From the NCBI GenBank assembly GCA_046566145.1, contig JBKHXF010000015.1, positions 83,910 through 147,909 on the forward strand: a stretch of DNA of 64,000 nucleotides, in the 5' to 3' direction. The position numbers were made by a program, and so were the translations under genes. This DNA comes from JBKHXF01 sp046566145 (lineage in GTDB: Bacteria; Actinomycetota; Nitriliruptoria; Nitriliruptorales; Nitriliruptoraceae). This document shows, piece after piece, positions 26,833 through 34,874 of this stretch. Position 1 is the stretch's first letter; each line of letters opens with the position of its first letter. Under the pieces are notes generated by a model, which was given only the letters and a program-made list of their open reading frames with translations, was not told the DNA's origin and searched no databases.

Positions 26833-27543
26833 ATGGTCGACTTGCGCGTCGATGGTGATCTAGGGCAGTTCGACGCGCATGGCGCGCTCGAGCTCCTCCT
26901 CCTGATGGTCGAGATCGTGGAAGCGGCCGTCCCTGAGGATGAAACGATTACCATGGAAGACCTCCGTCCAGGTTCGGCGGTCGTCACAGTCAGCGTCAAG
27001 GGCCATGAGCCCGGAGACGTCGCACGCTTGGTGCGGGACGTACTCAACGAGCCGGCACGGCTCACAAGAGACCTCAGGCGATCGCTCAGAGCAAGCTTCG
27101 ACAATTGGTCTCGCTACGGCGTCAGTGGTGCATCGTTCGTTGGGGACGACCAAGTGACCACGTACGACGAGACCACCGATGCAGCGATCGAGCGCTCCCT
27201 CGCGCAGAGGACCGAGTGGGGGGAGCTGATCGGTGAGCTGCGTCGGCTCGGGAAGACGCAGCAGGGCCGGCTCACTGGGGTTGTTCGAGATCGGCTGACG
27301 GGCCGCCACATCTACTTTGACGCGCCCGCCGAGTACCAAGACGAGTTGAGATCTTGGCTTTTCCGGGAGGTTGCGCTGTCCGGCAGGATCGATGTCGGGG
27401 CGGATGGGCGTCCCGCCCGCATCTCCGCCGAGTTCATCGAGGCGGAACCTGAGCTTGTCCGACTGACGGAGTTCGCAAGCGGCTTGGATCGTTTCGACGC
27501 AGAAGCCGCCTCCCATGCCTTGCGCGAGCTACGCCGTGGTTGA
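26833..27543 (+). CDS. Unrecognised protein upstream of PIN-domain gene (236 aa)
   Basis: No family recognised. The 236-residue protein starts VDLRVDGDLGQFDAHGALEL and has an N-terminal alpha/beta section, a central charged helical part and a C-terminal section (ISAEFIEAEPELVRL). ATG at 26833 has a strong GGGGAGG six bases upstream. Third-position GC is clearly lower than in the core genes, suggesting recent acquisition with the neighbouring PIN gene, with which it overlaps by 8 bases. By position it may neutralise or target the PIN protein, but it is larger than typical antitoxins and no DNA-binding motif is evident. Confidence 0.7.
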   Translation: MVDLRVDGDLGQFDAHGALELLLLMVEIVEAAVPEDETITMEDLRPGSAVVTVSVKGHEPGDVARLVRDVLNEPARLTRDLRRSLRASFDNWSRYGVSGASFVGDDQVTTYDETTDAAIERSLAQRTEWGELIGELRRLGKTQQGRLTGVVRDRLTGRHIYFDAPAEYQDELRSWLFREVALSGRIDVGADGRPARISAEFIEAEPELVRLTEFASGLDRFDAEAASHALRELRRG

Positions 27544-27997
27544 GCGCGTCTCGTTCGACACGAACATCATCTGGCACGGCCTCCTGCCGAGCACCAACGC
27601 CGCCGCGCCGGTCTGCAGGCGGCTCATGGCAGCGGTTGATGACGGTGAGATCGAGGTGTGGTGCTCGACCCTCGTTCTCGTGGAGTTGCCCAAGGTCCTG
27701 GCGCCCCAGATGCCCATCGAACGCATCGTGGCGCTAACGGAGACTCTCCGAGCGTCGCCCATCAACTGGGTGCCCCTGACGCGGCGCGTCGCGTTGCTGG
27801 CTCGTGAGATCGGTCTAGAGGACGGACTGGCACCCGCCTACGACGCCACCATCATCGCGACGGCGGTGGAAGTAGGGGTTACCACCCTGATGTCCGAGAA
27901 CAGCGACGACTTCCCCGTGGGGCGTTCGGTCCGAGGCGTCACGATTTCGGAGCCCTTCCTGCCTGGTCACTTGGCGCAGGGGCGTCTGGATGTCTAG
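27536..27997 (+). CDS. PIN-domain ribonuclease-like protein
   Basis: A 153-residue PIN-domain protein. The first acidic position is in SFDTNIIW (D8), the second in STLVLVELPKVL, the third in AYDATIIATAVE and a fourth region SENSDDF near the end, matching the four-acid Mg-binding layout of VapC-type ribonucleases. GTG at 27536 overlaps the stop of the previous gene; an ATG at 27515 with a longer overlap is possible. Pairing with a coupled upstream gene recalls toxin-antitoxin modules, though the partner is not a known antitoxin family. Lower GC than the surroundings. It closes the coding part of the island before a cluster of short repeats. Confidence 0.8.
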   Translation: MVERVSFDTNIIWHGLLPSTNAAAPVCRRLMAAVDDGEIEVWCSTLVLVELPKVLAPQMPIERIVALTETLRASPINWVPLTRRVALLAREIGLEDGLAPAYDATIIATAVEVGVTTLMSENSDDFPVGRSVRGVTISEPFLPGHLAQGRLDV

Positions 27998-28000
27998 TGA

Positions 28001-28148
28001 CTGACATCTCGTGTCCCGGCCGGGTGACATCTCGTGTCGCCCTACACGTGATGTAGGGCGGCACGAGGTGTCGGCTTGAGGACACCAGATGTCCATGCGA
28101 CGACGACACGGGATGTCACACCGCGAGAGCGGCGCGGCATCCCGTGTC
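28001..28148. repeat. Cluster of six short repeats around TGACATCTCGTGTC
   Basis: Copies: 28001-28014 and 28024-28037 (identical, plus strand), 28059-28072 (minus, 3 mismatches), 28081-28094 (minus, 2), 28105-28118 (minus, 1) and 28135-28148 (plus, 3). Copies two and three belong to a long imperfect hairpin, 28025-28071, whose core is a perfect 8-bp stem GCCCTACA / TGTAGGGC with a 5-base loop. Spacing is irregular (22-35 bases), so this is not a CRISPR. It may be the degraded end of a mobile element, a binding-site cluster or an attachment region at the island edge. Confidence 0.75.
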
Positions 28149-28162
28149 GCGTTGGGGGCGAG

Positions 28163-28339
28163 ATGAGTCCGAGGCTCCCACCACGGGAGTGGCTGGTCGA
28201 GGCGGCGTCGTTCCTCGGCGACGGCGACGTCGAGTGGCGCACGCCGACCACACGGCAGGACGCCCTCGATCTGATGCAGGCGATCTACCAGCGTGAGGCG
28301 TGTCTGGTGGCCCTCGAGGGAGTGGCGGCGGCAAGATGA
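28163..28339 (+). CDS. Small protein (58 aa) next to the repeat cluster
   Basis: A 58-residue frame starting MSPRLPPREWLVEAASFLG with a helical second half (TRQDALDLMQAIYQREACLV). The third codon positions are mostly G or C and GGGGG lies five bases before the ATG at 28163. An in-frame start upstream would run through the repeats. It may be a genuine small gene or the remnant of a longer one cut by the repeat element. No function is recognised. Confidence 0.4.
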   Translation: MSPRLPPREWLVEAASFLGDGDVEWRTPTTRQDALDLMQAIYQREACLVALEGVAAAR

Positions 28340-28479
28340 CCCGGGGGGCCTCGGGGCGCATCCGGGGTACGAAGAGTCGCAGACGCGGCACCTGCGACGG
28401 AAGCTCTCCGGTGGGGGCTCCTCCCGATGGAACTCGTCAGGCTGAAGGGGCCTCGGTGATTGCACGCCGGCGACGTCCG

Positions 28480-29496
28480 TCATCCGGCTGCGGCGACGGG
28501 TCGGGCCTCGACGAGTTGGACCGCTCCGTGTGTCGGGATGACACGCACCAGTTCGAAGCCGGCGCGATCGAACAGCGATGCGTACTCCGCGGGGGTCCGC
28601 TCACGTCCGCCGGTCAGGGCGAGCATGATGACGTCGAGCGTCGTCGACGGGTCGCGCCGGCCGCCTTCGTGCAACACGGTCTCGACCACGAGGACGGTCG
28701 CGTGGTCCGGAGCGCTGCGGCGGAGGTTGGCCAGGAGCCGCACGGCGTCGGTGTCGTCCCAGTCGTGGATGATCTCCATGAGCACGTAGACGTCGGCGGC
28801 GGGTAGGACGTCGGTGAAGAAGTCCGCAGCGACGAGTCGCATCGGTCGCTCGCCGGCGTCCGCCCGCACGCGGTCGATCACCTCCGGCAGGTCGACGAGG
28901 ATGGCGTCGACCTGGGGGTGGGCCTGGACGAGCGCCTCGAGGAGGTGCCCGCGCCCCCCTCCGAGGTCGGCGACGGTCCGGTGCGCGGCGAAGTCGTAGG
29001 CCGTCAGGATGAGCGGGATGTCCGCATGGGACTTCGCCGTCATGGCCTGGTCGAAGACGGCGGCCTGCTCCGGGTGTCCACGGAGGTAGGCGAAGAGCCC
29101 GTCGGGGTCCAGCCCGAAGATGCCGGCCTCGCCGGAGACGACGGTGGCGGGGAGCACCGTCAGGGACTCCCAGCTCATGGGCAGGCCCATCATGCGCGCG
29201 AACGCCCGCATGGATGCGGGATCGTCGCGGCGCAGCAGCCGGGAGGCCTCGTTGTGGTCGACCCGGGGGAGGTCCACCTCGAACACGCCGTATGTCGCGA
29301 GGCATCGCAGCACCCGTCCGAGCGCGTCAGCGTCGAGGCCGAGCTCGTCAGCCAACTCGTGCACCCCGGCGCCGGCGGCGGGGAGTGCATCCGCGACGCC
29401 GAGTTCCGCGACGACGTGCAGGCAGCGGGACACGACCGCGGCGGTCGCCAGCTCCCACAGCAGGGCGTGGGGCGGCAGGGAGGTGGACTGGGTCAC
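28480..29496 (-). CDS. SAM-dependent O-methyltransferase (Methyltransf_2 type)
   Basis: A 338-residue small-molecule O-methyltransferase. The N-terminal winged-helix dimerisation domain (about 10-85) has VSRCLHVVAELGVADAL and the helix LGLDADALGRVLRCLA; the C-terminal Rossmann domain has SAM motif VADLGGGRGH (175-184) and DLPEVIDRV. The catalytic-base region is MEIIHDWDD, as in methylases of antibiotic and flavonoid pathways. GTG at 29496 is preceded by AGGAGCG. It lies 64 bases downstream of the hydrolase-BTAD gene on the same strand, so that regulator may act on or with it. The natural substrate is unknown. Confidence 0.88.
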   Translation of the reverse strand: MTQSTSLPPHALLWELATAAVVSRCLHVVAELGVADALPAAGAGVHELADELGLDADALGRVLRCLATYGVFEVDLPRVDHNEASRLLRRDDPASMRAFARMMGLPMSWESLTVLPATVVSGEAGIFGLDPDGLFAYLRGHPEQAAVFDQAMTAKSHADIPLILTAYDFAAHRTVADLGGGRGHLLEALVQAHPQVDAILVDLPEVIDRVRADAGERPMRLVAADFFTDVLPAADVYVLMEIIHDWDDTDAVRLLANLRRSAPDHATVLVVETVLHEGGRRDPSTTLDVIMLALTGGRERTPAEYASLFDRAGFELVRVIPTHGAVQLVEARPVAAAG

Positions 29497-29560
29497 GGTG
29501 CGCTCCTTCGGCGACTGGTCCGTGGCGGACGACGGTCGCCGAGGGTGGCACGTGACCCTT

Positions 29561-31111
29561 TCAGCCAGCTTTCGAACCGTCGAGGTCGGCGAGGAGGTCC
29601 CGGGGTCGCACGCCCAGCTCCGCCATCCGCCGCCGGTAGCGCCCGTTGGCACGAGCGGCGTCGCCTCGGCGGCCCGTGGCCGTGAGCGCCCGGACGAGCT
29701 GCTCGTGCGCCCGTTCGTCGTAGGGGTCGAGGTCGATGATCGCCGCCATGTGTGCCACCACGGCCTCCAGGTCGGCCGCCTCCCACGCCTCGGCCGCGAG
29801 CCGGCGGTGGGCCCCGACGATGGCGAAGCGCACGCGTTCGCGCGCCTCCGTCGCCCAGTCCTCGTAGGGGTCCTCGGGCAGGAGCGGCCCCGTGTAGGAC
29901 CCGACGGCGGCCGCGTCGTCGCCCCGGACGAGCGCCTGCTGGACCACGCCCAGGTCGAGCTGCACGCTGGAGAGGTCGAGCGCCACCGCCCCACGGTCGG
30001 CCACGAGCCCTCCTCCGAGGACCCGACGGACGTGGGACAGCAGGACCGACAGTCGCGCGGAGAGTCGGCCGGCCCCGACCTCACCCGGCCAGAGCATGTC
30101 GACCAGCTCGTCGCGTGGGACCGGCTGCCCCCCTGCGACGGCGAGCCGCTTGCACAACTGCCGTGCCTGGCGAGAGCCCCAGGCCGAGATGGGGACGTCA
30201 CGGTCACCGATCGTCACGCCGAACCCGCCCAGGACACGGACCTGCGGCCGAGGCGCGACGGCGCGCGGCGCGGGTCCCCCCGAACGCACCGACCCGGTGG
30301 TGAAGGCCTCGACGTGGTCCAGCCATGCGTGCACGTCGCCGGCGTGCGCCATGTGGTCGGCCCCGTCGAGCTCGACCAGTCGCGCGTCGGCAACCCCCTT
30401 CTCGACCTCCCGCGCCCGTTGGACCGGTACGACGGGGTCGTCACGCCGGTGCAGCAGGAGCACCGGGGCGGTGATCGACGCCAACAACGGTCGGACGTCG
30501 ATCTCGTCGATCATCTCGAGCAGCTCACGGATCGCCGCGGGACCGGCGGACTGGCGCTCGTACCGCGGCTCCCACGCACGGTAGGTCGGGTCGGCGGCGA
30601 GGCTCGGAGCGAACGCGTCCAGGGTGATCGACTCCTCGGTGCCCCAACGTTCGATGAACGCCTCCCGCCACCGCGTGTCGGTCCTCCCGCCGGTCCGGTC
30701 CCCCCGGATGCGGGCCCCCGAGCAGACCAGGACGACGCCGTCCACCCGCTGCGGGTAGGTCGCTGCGAACGCCAGGGCGACCGGACCGCCTTCCGACACG
30801 CCGAGCACGTACGCCCGCCGGATGTCGGCATGGTCCAGGATCGCTCGGAGGTCCTCGACCCGCTCATCGACCGTGGGCATGTGGGCCGAACGGTCCGATG
30901 CCCCGGTGCCGCGCTTGTCGAAGTGGCAGACCCGCGCGAAGGTCCCGAGACGGTCGAGCATCGCCCGGTACTCCGGGCGCTCCCACATCAACTCGATGTT
31001 CTGGGCCAGCGGTGGGACCGCCACGATCGATGCCGGCCCGGACCCCCACGTCTGGTACGCCAGGCTGACGCCATCGACGCGGGCGTACCGCACCGGCCGT
31101 GTCCCTTCCAC
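29561..31111 (-). CDS. Alpha/beta hydrolase fused to winged helix and BTAD domain
   Basis: This 516-residue fusion starts with an alpha/beta hydrolase fold (about 5-270): nucleophile elbow GVSEGG with S106, an Asp in HRRDDPVVP and a His in DGADHMAH. After a Pro-rich linker come an OmpR-like winged helix (about 285-365, QVRVLGGFGV to LSHVRRVLGG) and a BTAD helical repeat domain (about 370-505), as in SARP transcription activators. A DNA-binding output joined to a hydrolase suggests that ligand binding or hydrolysis controls transcription, perhaps of the adjacent methyltransferase. GTG start at 31111. Whether the hydrolase part is active cannot be told. Confidence 0.85.
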   Translation of the reverse strand: MEGTRPVRYARVDGVSLAYQTWGSGPASIVAVPPLAQNIELMWERPEYRAMLDRLGTFARVCHFDKRGTGASDRSAHMPTVDERVEDLRAILDHADIRRAYVLGVSEGGPVALAFAATYPQRVDGVVLVCSGARIRGDRTGGRTDTRWREAFIERWGTEESITLDAFAPSLAADPTYRAWEPRYERQSAGPAAIRELLEMIDEIDVRPLLASITAPVLLLHRRDDPVVPVQRAREVEKGVADARLVELDGADHMAHAGDVHAWLDHVEAFTTGSVRSGGPAPRAVAPRPQVRVLGGFGVTIGDRDVPISAWGSRQARQLCKRLAVAGGQPVPRDELVDMLWPGEVGAGRLSARLSVLLSHVRRVLGGGLVADRGAVALDLSSVQLDLGVVQQALVRGDDAAAVGSYTGPLLPEDPYEDWATEARERVRFAIVGAHRRLAAEAWEAADLEAVVAHMAAIIDLDPYDERAHEQLVRALTATGRRGDAARANGRYRRRMAELGVRPRDLLADLDGSKAG

Positions 31112-31122
31112 CGGCCGGGTCC

Positions 31123-31749
31123 TCAGAACCGCGGGACCGACGGCGCGCTCGGACGCTCGGGGTCGAGGGCCGGGTCGTCACCCGGCAACGTCCCCTCGAA
31201 CCAGGGGTCGCGCTTCCAGTCGGGCACCGGCGGGTCCGTCGACTCGGACGGCACGAACGGGGACCGCTCGACCCGTGTGTAGCGGTGCACGTATCGGCGG
31301 CAGTTGGCGAACACGTGCCGCGCGCGGACCCGGACGAGGAACAGCGCCCCGGGGGTGTCGGCCACCTCGGGGTCGTCCATGTCGACCGTCGCCTCGCCGT
31401 CCATCCTCAGGCGCGTGCCCGACTCGAGGTCGATGAACAGCAGGCCCACCCGCGGGTTCGCGAGGATGTTGCCGGCGGTCAGGAACATCCCGTTGCCGTC
31501 GTAGACGGGGAACACGATCGTCCGTTCGTCGACGACCCGGACGAACCCCGGGTCGCCGCCCTTGTAGGAGACCTCCGGCCACCCCTCCTCGTCCGCGGTC
31601 GCGATGAAGAACATGTCGCGCGCCTCGATGAACGCCCGGTGCGACTCCGAGATGTGGCCGCTGGGCCCCTCCGCGAGCCGGTCGGCGAGCCGGCGGGTGT
31701 CGAACCGGTCCTGGAGGGCGCGCTGTTCGGGTCGGTACCGATCGGACAT
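31123..31749 (-). CDS. Pyridoxamine 5'-phosphate oxidase family (FMN split-barrel) protein
   Basis: A 208-residue flavin split-barrel protein: an N-terminal helix followed by MFFIATADEEGWPEVSYKGG and FLTAGNILANPRVGLLFID, which together resemble the FMN- or F420-binding barrel core of PPOX proteins. The C-terminal tail is Pro-rich and probably disordered. Such proteins reduce varied substrates or bind flavin; the specific cofactor is not clear. It is 11 bases upstream of the hydrolase-BTAD gene in the same direction, so the two are likely co-transcribed. Confidence 0.83.
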   Translation of the reverse strand: MSDRYRPEQRALQDRFDTRRLADRLAEGPSGHISESHRAFIEARDMFFIATADEEGWPEVSYKGGDPGFVRVVDERTIVFPVYDGNGMFLTAGNILANPRVGLLFIDLESGTRLRMDGEATVDMDDPEVADTPGALFLVRVRARHVFANCRRYVHRYTRVERSPFVPSESTDPPVPDWKRDPWFEGTLPGDDPALDPERPSAPSVPRF

Positions 31750-31902
31750 CGCCGGACCTCCGTTCGCCTGCGGGTCAGGCCCCCTGTCCTACCACCCCCC
31801 GGGCCGGGCGGCCAGCGGATGTCCCCTTGGGACGCCGCCCGGGAGCGCCGGCGGACGACGTCCGGCTACCGTCACGGCATCGCCACCGGAGGGGGACACG
31901 GG

Positions 31903-32085
31903 ATGGAGTACCTCGGGCTCGCGATCCTGCTGCTGTTCGTGTGGGGCGTCGTCTGGATGGCGCGCGTGGGCAGGTCGGGACCACCGGTCCTGAACGCGCT
32001 CGCGGAGACGGCGGTGCTGCTCGCCTTCCCGGTCGGTCTGGCCGTCTGGTGGGTGCTGCGGCGGCGTGACCGCATGGCGCGGTGA
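31903..32085 (+). CDS. Small membrane protein (60 aa)
   Basis: A 60-residue protein with two predicted membrane helices, YLGLAILLLFVWGVVWMA and LAETAVLLAFPVGLAVWWVL, ending in a basic tail RRRDRMAR that should face the cytoplasm. ATG at 31903 with GGAGGGGG eight bases upstream. Function unknown; it precedes the HNH gene but is 102 bases from it. Confidence 0.65.
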   Translation: MEYLGLAILLLFVWGVVWMARVGRSGPPVLNALAETAVLLAFPVGLAVWWVLRRRDRMAR

Positions 32086-32100
32086 CGTCCGCCGGCGGCG

Positions 32101-32116
32101 CGCTTCCGCGGAAGCG
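32101..32116. repeat. Palindrome CGCTTCCGCGGAAGCG, copy 2
   Basis: The intergenic copy, between the small membrane protein and the HNH gene, flanked on both sides by GCCGGCGG-type sequence. Confidence 0.85.
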
Positions 32117-32187
32117 GAGCGCCGGCGGTCGGTGTCACACCCCCGTGGTGTGCTGGTCGCACCGTCGCCGCCCCCGGAGGAGCCCTG

Positions 32188-33567
32188 ATGTCCGAGCCGA
32201 CGTCCGTCCCCGCGTCCGTGACCGACCTCGACGATGCCCTGTTGGAGCGGCTCGTGCGACGGGGGGCAGCCGACCTGGCCGCGGCGACGTGTCGGTGGCT
32301 CGAGCTCGTCGCGGAGCTGGTCCGGCGCGGCATCTGGGCGGACCAGGGGGCGTCGTCGCCGGCGGCGTGGCTGGCGTGGGCGGTGTCGATGGGGGCGTCG
32401 ACGGCCAGGGAGCACGTGCGGGTCGCGTCGTCCCTGGCGGACTGGCCGGAGCTGACCGAGCGCTTCCGCGCGGGTCGCATCTCCTTCAGCAAGGTGCGTG
32501 CGATCACGCGGCACGGCGACCCGGCGCTCGAGGGGCTGCTGCTGCGGTACGCGGAGCACGCCGACGGGGCGCAGCTCGAGCGGATCCTGCGCGGCTTCAC
32601 CGCCGCCCGGCCGGACCCCGACCGGGAGCGGACCCCGCACGAGCGCCGGGAGGTCGCGCTCGTGCCGCGTGCGGACGGGATGGCGGAGCTTCGGGTGGTC
32701 GCGCCGGCGGACGTCGTCGAGCGCCTGTGGCACGTGCTGAGTGAGCATGCGTGGGCGCTGCGGGACGAGCTGCGGGGCCAGGCGCGCGCGGCGGGGGAGG
32801 ACGACGGGACCGTGCCGGTCGAGGTGGAGGAGGTCGGGGCGCTGCGGGTCGACGTGCTGGTCGGCGCGGTGGAGCAGGCCGCCGGCGCGCTGCCCGAGGA
32901 CACCTCGGGGGCGGACCGGCACACGGTGGTGGTGCACGTCCACGCCACCTCCGGGGAGGTGCACGGTGACGAGGTGCCCGTGGAGGTCCGTACGGCCGCC
33001 GGCGGCCGGGCTCGGTCGATGTCGCTCGCGGCGCTCGAGCGGCTGGCGTGCCAGGCCGGGGCGGTGGCGGCTCGGCACGACGGGGACGGGGAGCTGGTCG
33101 CGATGAGCGGACGGACCCGCAGGGTCCCCCCGAGGTTGCGGCGCGCGCTGCTCGCGAGGGACCGTCGCTGCCGGTTCCCGGGGTGTGGCGCGACCAGGTT
33201 CGTGGACGCCCACCACATCCGATACGTCGCCGACGGCGGTCCGACCCGGCTCGACAACCTCGTGCTGCTGTGCGTCCGGCACCACCACGTCGTGCACGAC
33301 CGTGGGGTCACGATCCGCCACGACGGCCGCGGGCGGATGCGCTTCCACCTCGCGGACGGTCGTGAACTCGCGCCGTCACCTGCGCTCGCCGCCACCGCCG
33401 GCGCCCTCGCACCCGGCGCTTCCGCGGAAGCGCCCGCCGAGGTGGCGGCCGACCGGCTCCAGCCGACCCACCACGACCGCCGCATCGACCTCGCTGCATG
33501 CGTCGAGGTCCTCCTCGCCGAACTCGCCCTGCTCGCTCCGCCCGGCCTGCCGGCGCTGGCCGCCTGA
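32188..33567 (+). CDS. DUF222 / HNH endonuclease domain protein (13E12-like)
   Basis: A 459-residue member of the actinobacterial 13E12 repeat family. The N-terminal DUF222 helical domain (about 20-290) is followed by an HNH nuclease at about 310-375, with RRCRFPGCG, DAHHIRYVADGG, DNLVLLCVRHHHVVHD showing the paired Cys zinc ligands and the HH / N / H catalytic positions. These genes occur in many copies and are thought to be linked to mobile elements, but their role is unknown. ATG at 32188 has GGAGGAG upstream. Its 3' part contains palindrome copy 3. Confidence 0.9.
   Translation: MSEPTSVPASVTDLDDALLERLVRRGAADLAAATCRWLELVAELVRRGIWADQGASSPAAWLAWAVSMGASTAREHVRVASSLADWPELTERFRAGRISFSKVRAITRHGDPALEGLLLRYAEHADGAQLERILRGFTAARPDPDRERTPHERREVALVPRADGMAELRVVAPADVVERLWHVLSEHAWALRDELRGQARAAGEDDGTVPVEVEEVGALRVDVLVGAVEQAAGALPEDTSGADRHTVVVHVHATSGEVHGDEVPVEVRTAAGGRARSMSLAALERLACQAGAVAARHDGDGELVAMSGRTRRVPPRLRRALLARDRRCRFPGCGATRFVDAHHIRYVADGGPTRLDNLVLLCVRHHHVVHDRGVTIRHDGRGRMRFHLADGRELAPSPALAATAGALAPGASAEAPAEVAADRLQPTHHDRRIDLAACVEVLLAELALLAPPGLPALAA
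33418..33433. repeat. Palindrome CGCTTCCGCGGAAGCG, copy 3
   Basis: Lies within the HNH gene in the Ala/Pro-rich C-terminal stretch; as in copy 1 it codes for Ala-Ser-Ala-Glu-Ala followed by Pro. Confidence 0.85.
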
Positions 33568-33776
33568 CGGTCACCTCGCCGGCGACGAGGAGCGTGACGA
33601 ACCTCTCGCTGCGGGTCGACGACGTCGATGCTGGCGACGGCGTCATCGCAGCGTCGTCACGCACGGATGGCGTGCTCTGGAACGGTCACCGCGTGGCACG
33701 TCGCAGCCGCTGAACCCGGCGACGGACCGACCGGTCGAGGCTCCGCAAGCGGACGAGGCCTCACGCGCTGGTCGGC

Positions 33777-34841
33777 TCACCGGACCCGCACGACGACCTT
33801 GCCGGTGACCTCGCCGGCGGCCAGGGCACGCAGCCCGTCGGCGACGCCGTCGAGGGCGACCACCCGGTCGACCACCGGCGTGAGGGTCCCCTCGACCAGC
33901 ATCGCGCCGAGGCGCTCCACGACCTCACGGGTGTCGCGGGCGAACAGCATCAGCAGCCGCTGGCGCACCAGTGGCGACAGCGCCGCGGCCCGCAGCTGAC
34001 GGCCGAACCCGCCGGTGACGCGCCCACCACCCTCGCCGCCGACGACGACGAGCGTCCCGTCGGGGGTCAGGGCGCGGCGCAGCCGGCGCAGCGGGTTCCG
34101 GCCGCCCGTGTCGATGATGCAGTCGTACGCGCGGGGCTGGGCGAGCGGGTCGGTGGTGGTGTGGTCCACGACCGTCGGCACACCGAGGGTCCGCACCTGC
34201 GCGACCTTCGCGGTGCTCGCGGTGCCGGTGACGATGGCGCCCCGGGCGGCCGCGACCTGCACGGCGAAGCTCCCCACCCCGCCGGAGGCACCGAGCACCA
34301 GCACCCGCTGGCCGGGGGCGACCCGACCCTGGTCGACCACCGCCTGGATCGCGGTCCCGCCGGAGACCGGGACGGCCGCCGCGACGAGCGGGTCGACGCC
34401 GGCGGGGAGGACCGCGAGCCGGTGCGCGTCGGCGACCGCGTGCGTCGCGAACGAACCGTCCGCCACGCCGAACACCCGGTCGCCGACCCGCAGGTCGGAC
34501 ACGCCGCGGCCGAGCGCGACCACGGTGCCGACGACGTCGAGGCCCGGGACCGGCTGGCGCGGCCCGCGGAACCCGAACCCGAGCCGCACCACCAGCGGCA
34601 GGCCCGTCATCAGGTGCCACGTCCCGCGGTCGATCGCGGCAGCCTCGACCTCGAGCAGAACCTGGCCGTCGCCGGGCGCCGGCGTCGGCATCTCGGCGAG
34701 CTCGAGCTGCTCGGGTCCGCCGTAGCGGCGCTGGACGACCGCACGAGTGGTGGCCGGCACGGTGGCGTGTGCGGGGGTGGGGTTCGCGGGGGTGGGGTTC
34801 GCGGGGGTGTGGTTCGCGGGGGTGGGGTTCGCGGGGGGCAT
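33777..34841 (-). CDS. Zinc-type alcohol dehydrogenase/quinone oxidoreductase
   Basis: A 354-residue MDR-superfamily NAD(P)H oxidoreductase of the quinone-reductase branch. The GroES-like half contains PVPGLDVVGTVVALG; the nucleotide-binding fold has VLVLGASGGVGSFAVQVA. No structural-zinc cysteine cluster is seen, so it is probably zinc-free. The first 25 residues are an unusual run of (N/H)PTPA repeats coded by 15-base tandem repeats, which are absent from family members and probably disordered. It diverges from a TetR regulator with two operators between them, so it is likely the regulator's target. Confidence 0.88.
   Translation of the reverse strand: MPPANPTPANHTPANPTPANPTPAHATVPATTRAVVQRRYGGPEQLELAEMPTPAPGDGQVLLEVEAAAIDRGTWHLMTGLPLVVRLGFGFRGPRQPVPGLDVVGTVVALGRGVSDLRVGDRVFGVADGSFATHAVADAHRLAVLPAGVDPLVAAAVPVSGGTAIQAVVDQGRVAPGQRVLVLGASGGVGSFAVQVAAARGAIVTGTASTAKVAQVRTLGVPTVVDHTTTDPLAQPRAYDCIIDTGGRNPLRRLRRALTPDGTLVVVGGEGGGRVTGGFGRQLRAAALSPLVRQRLLMLFARDTREVVERLGAMLVEGTLTPVVDRVVALDGVADGLRALAAGEVTGKVVVRVR
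34771..34837. repeat. Tandem 15-bp repeats in the oxidoreductase N-terminus
   Basis: Four units of gcgggggtggggttc (one with a single change) plus a partial fifth, coding on the minus strand for Ala-Asn-Pro-Thr-Pro. Slippage at this site could change repeat number without breaking the frame. Confidence 0.9.
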
Positions 34842-34874
34842 GCGGGCTCCAGGAGGGATGGACGGCGACGGCTC

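Noticed and set aside
28001..28148. CRISPR array
   Set aside because: Copies are in both orientations, imperfect, and separated by 8-21 bases; no uniform spacers and no cas genes.
32188..33567. Transposase or group II intron endonuclease
   Set aside because: The DUF222 plus HNH layout is that of the 13E12 family; there are no terminal repeats or transposase motifs around it.
33594..33713. 39-codon frame after the HNH gene
   Set aside because: The ribosome-binding-like GAGGAG is only one base before the GTG, too close to work, and the product has no similarity to anything.
34771..34837. CRISPR-like tandem repeat
   Set aside because: Units of 15 bases follow each other without spacers and lie inside a coding frame.
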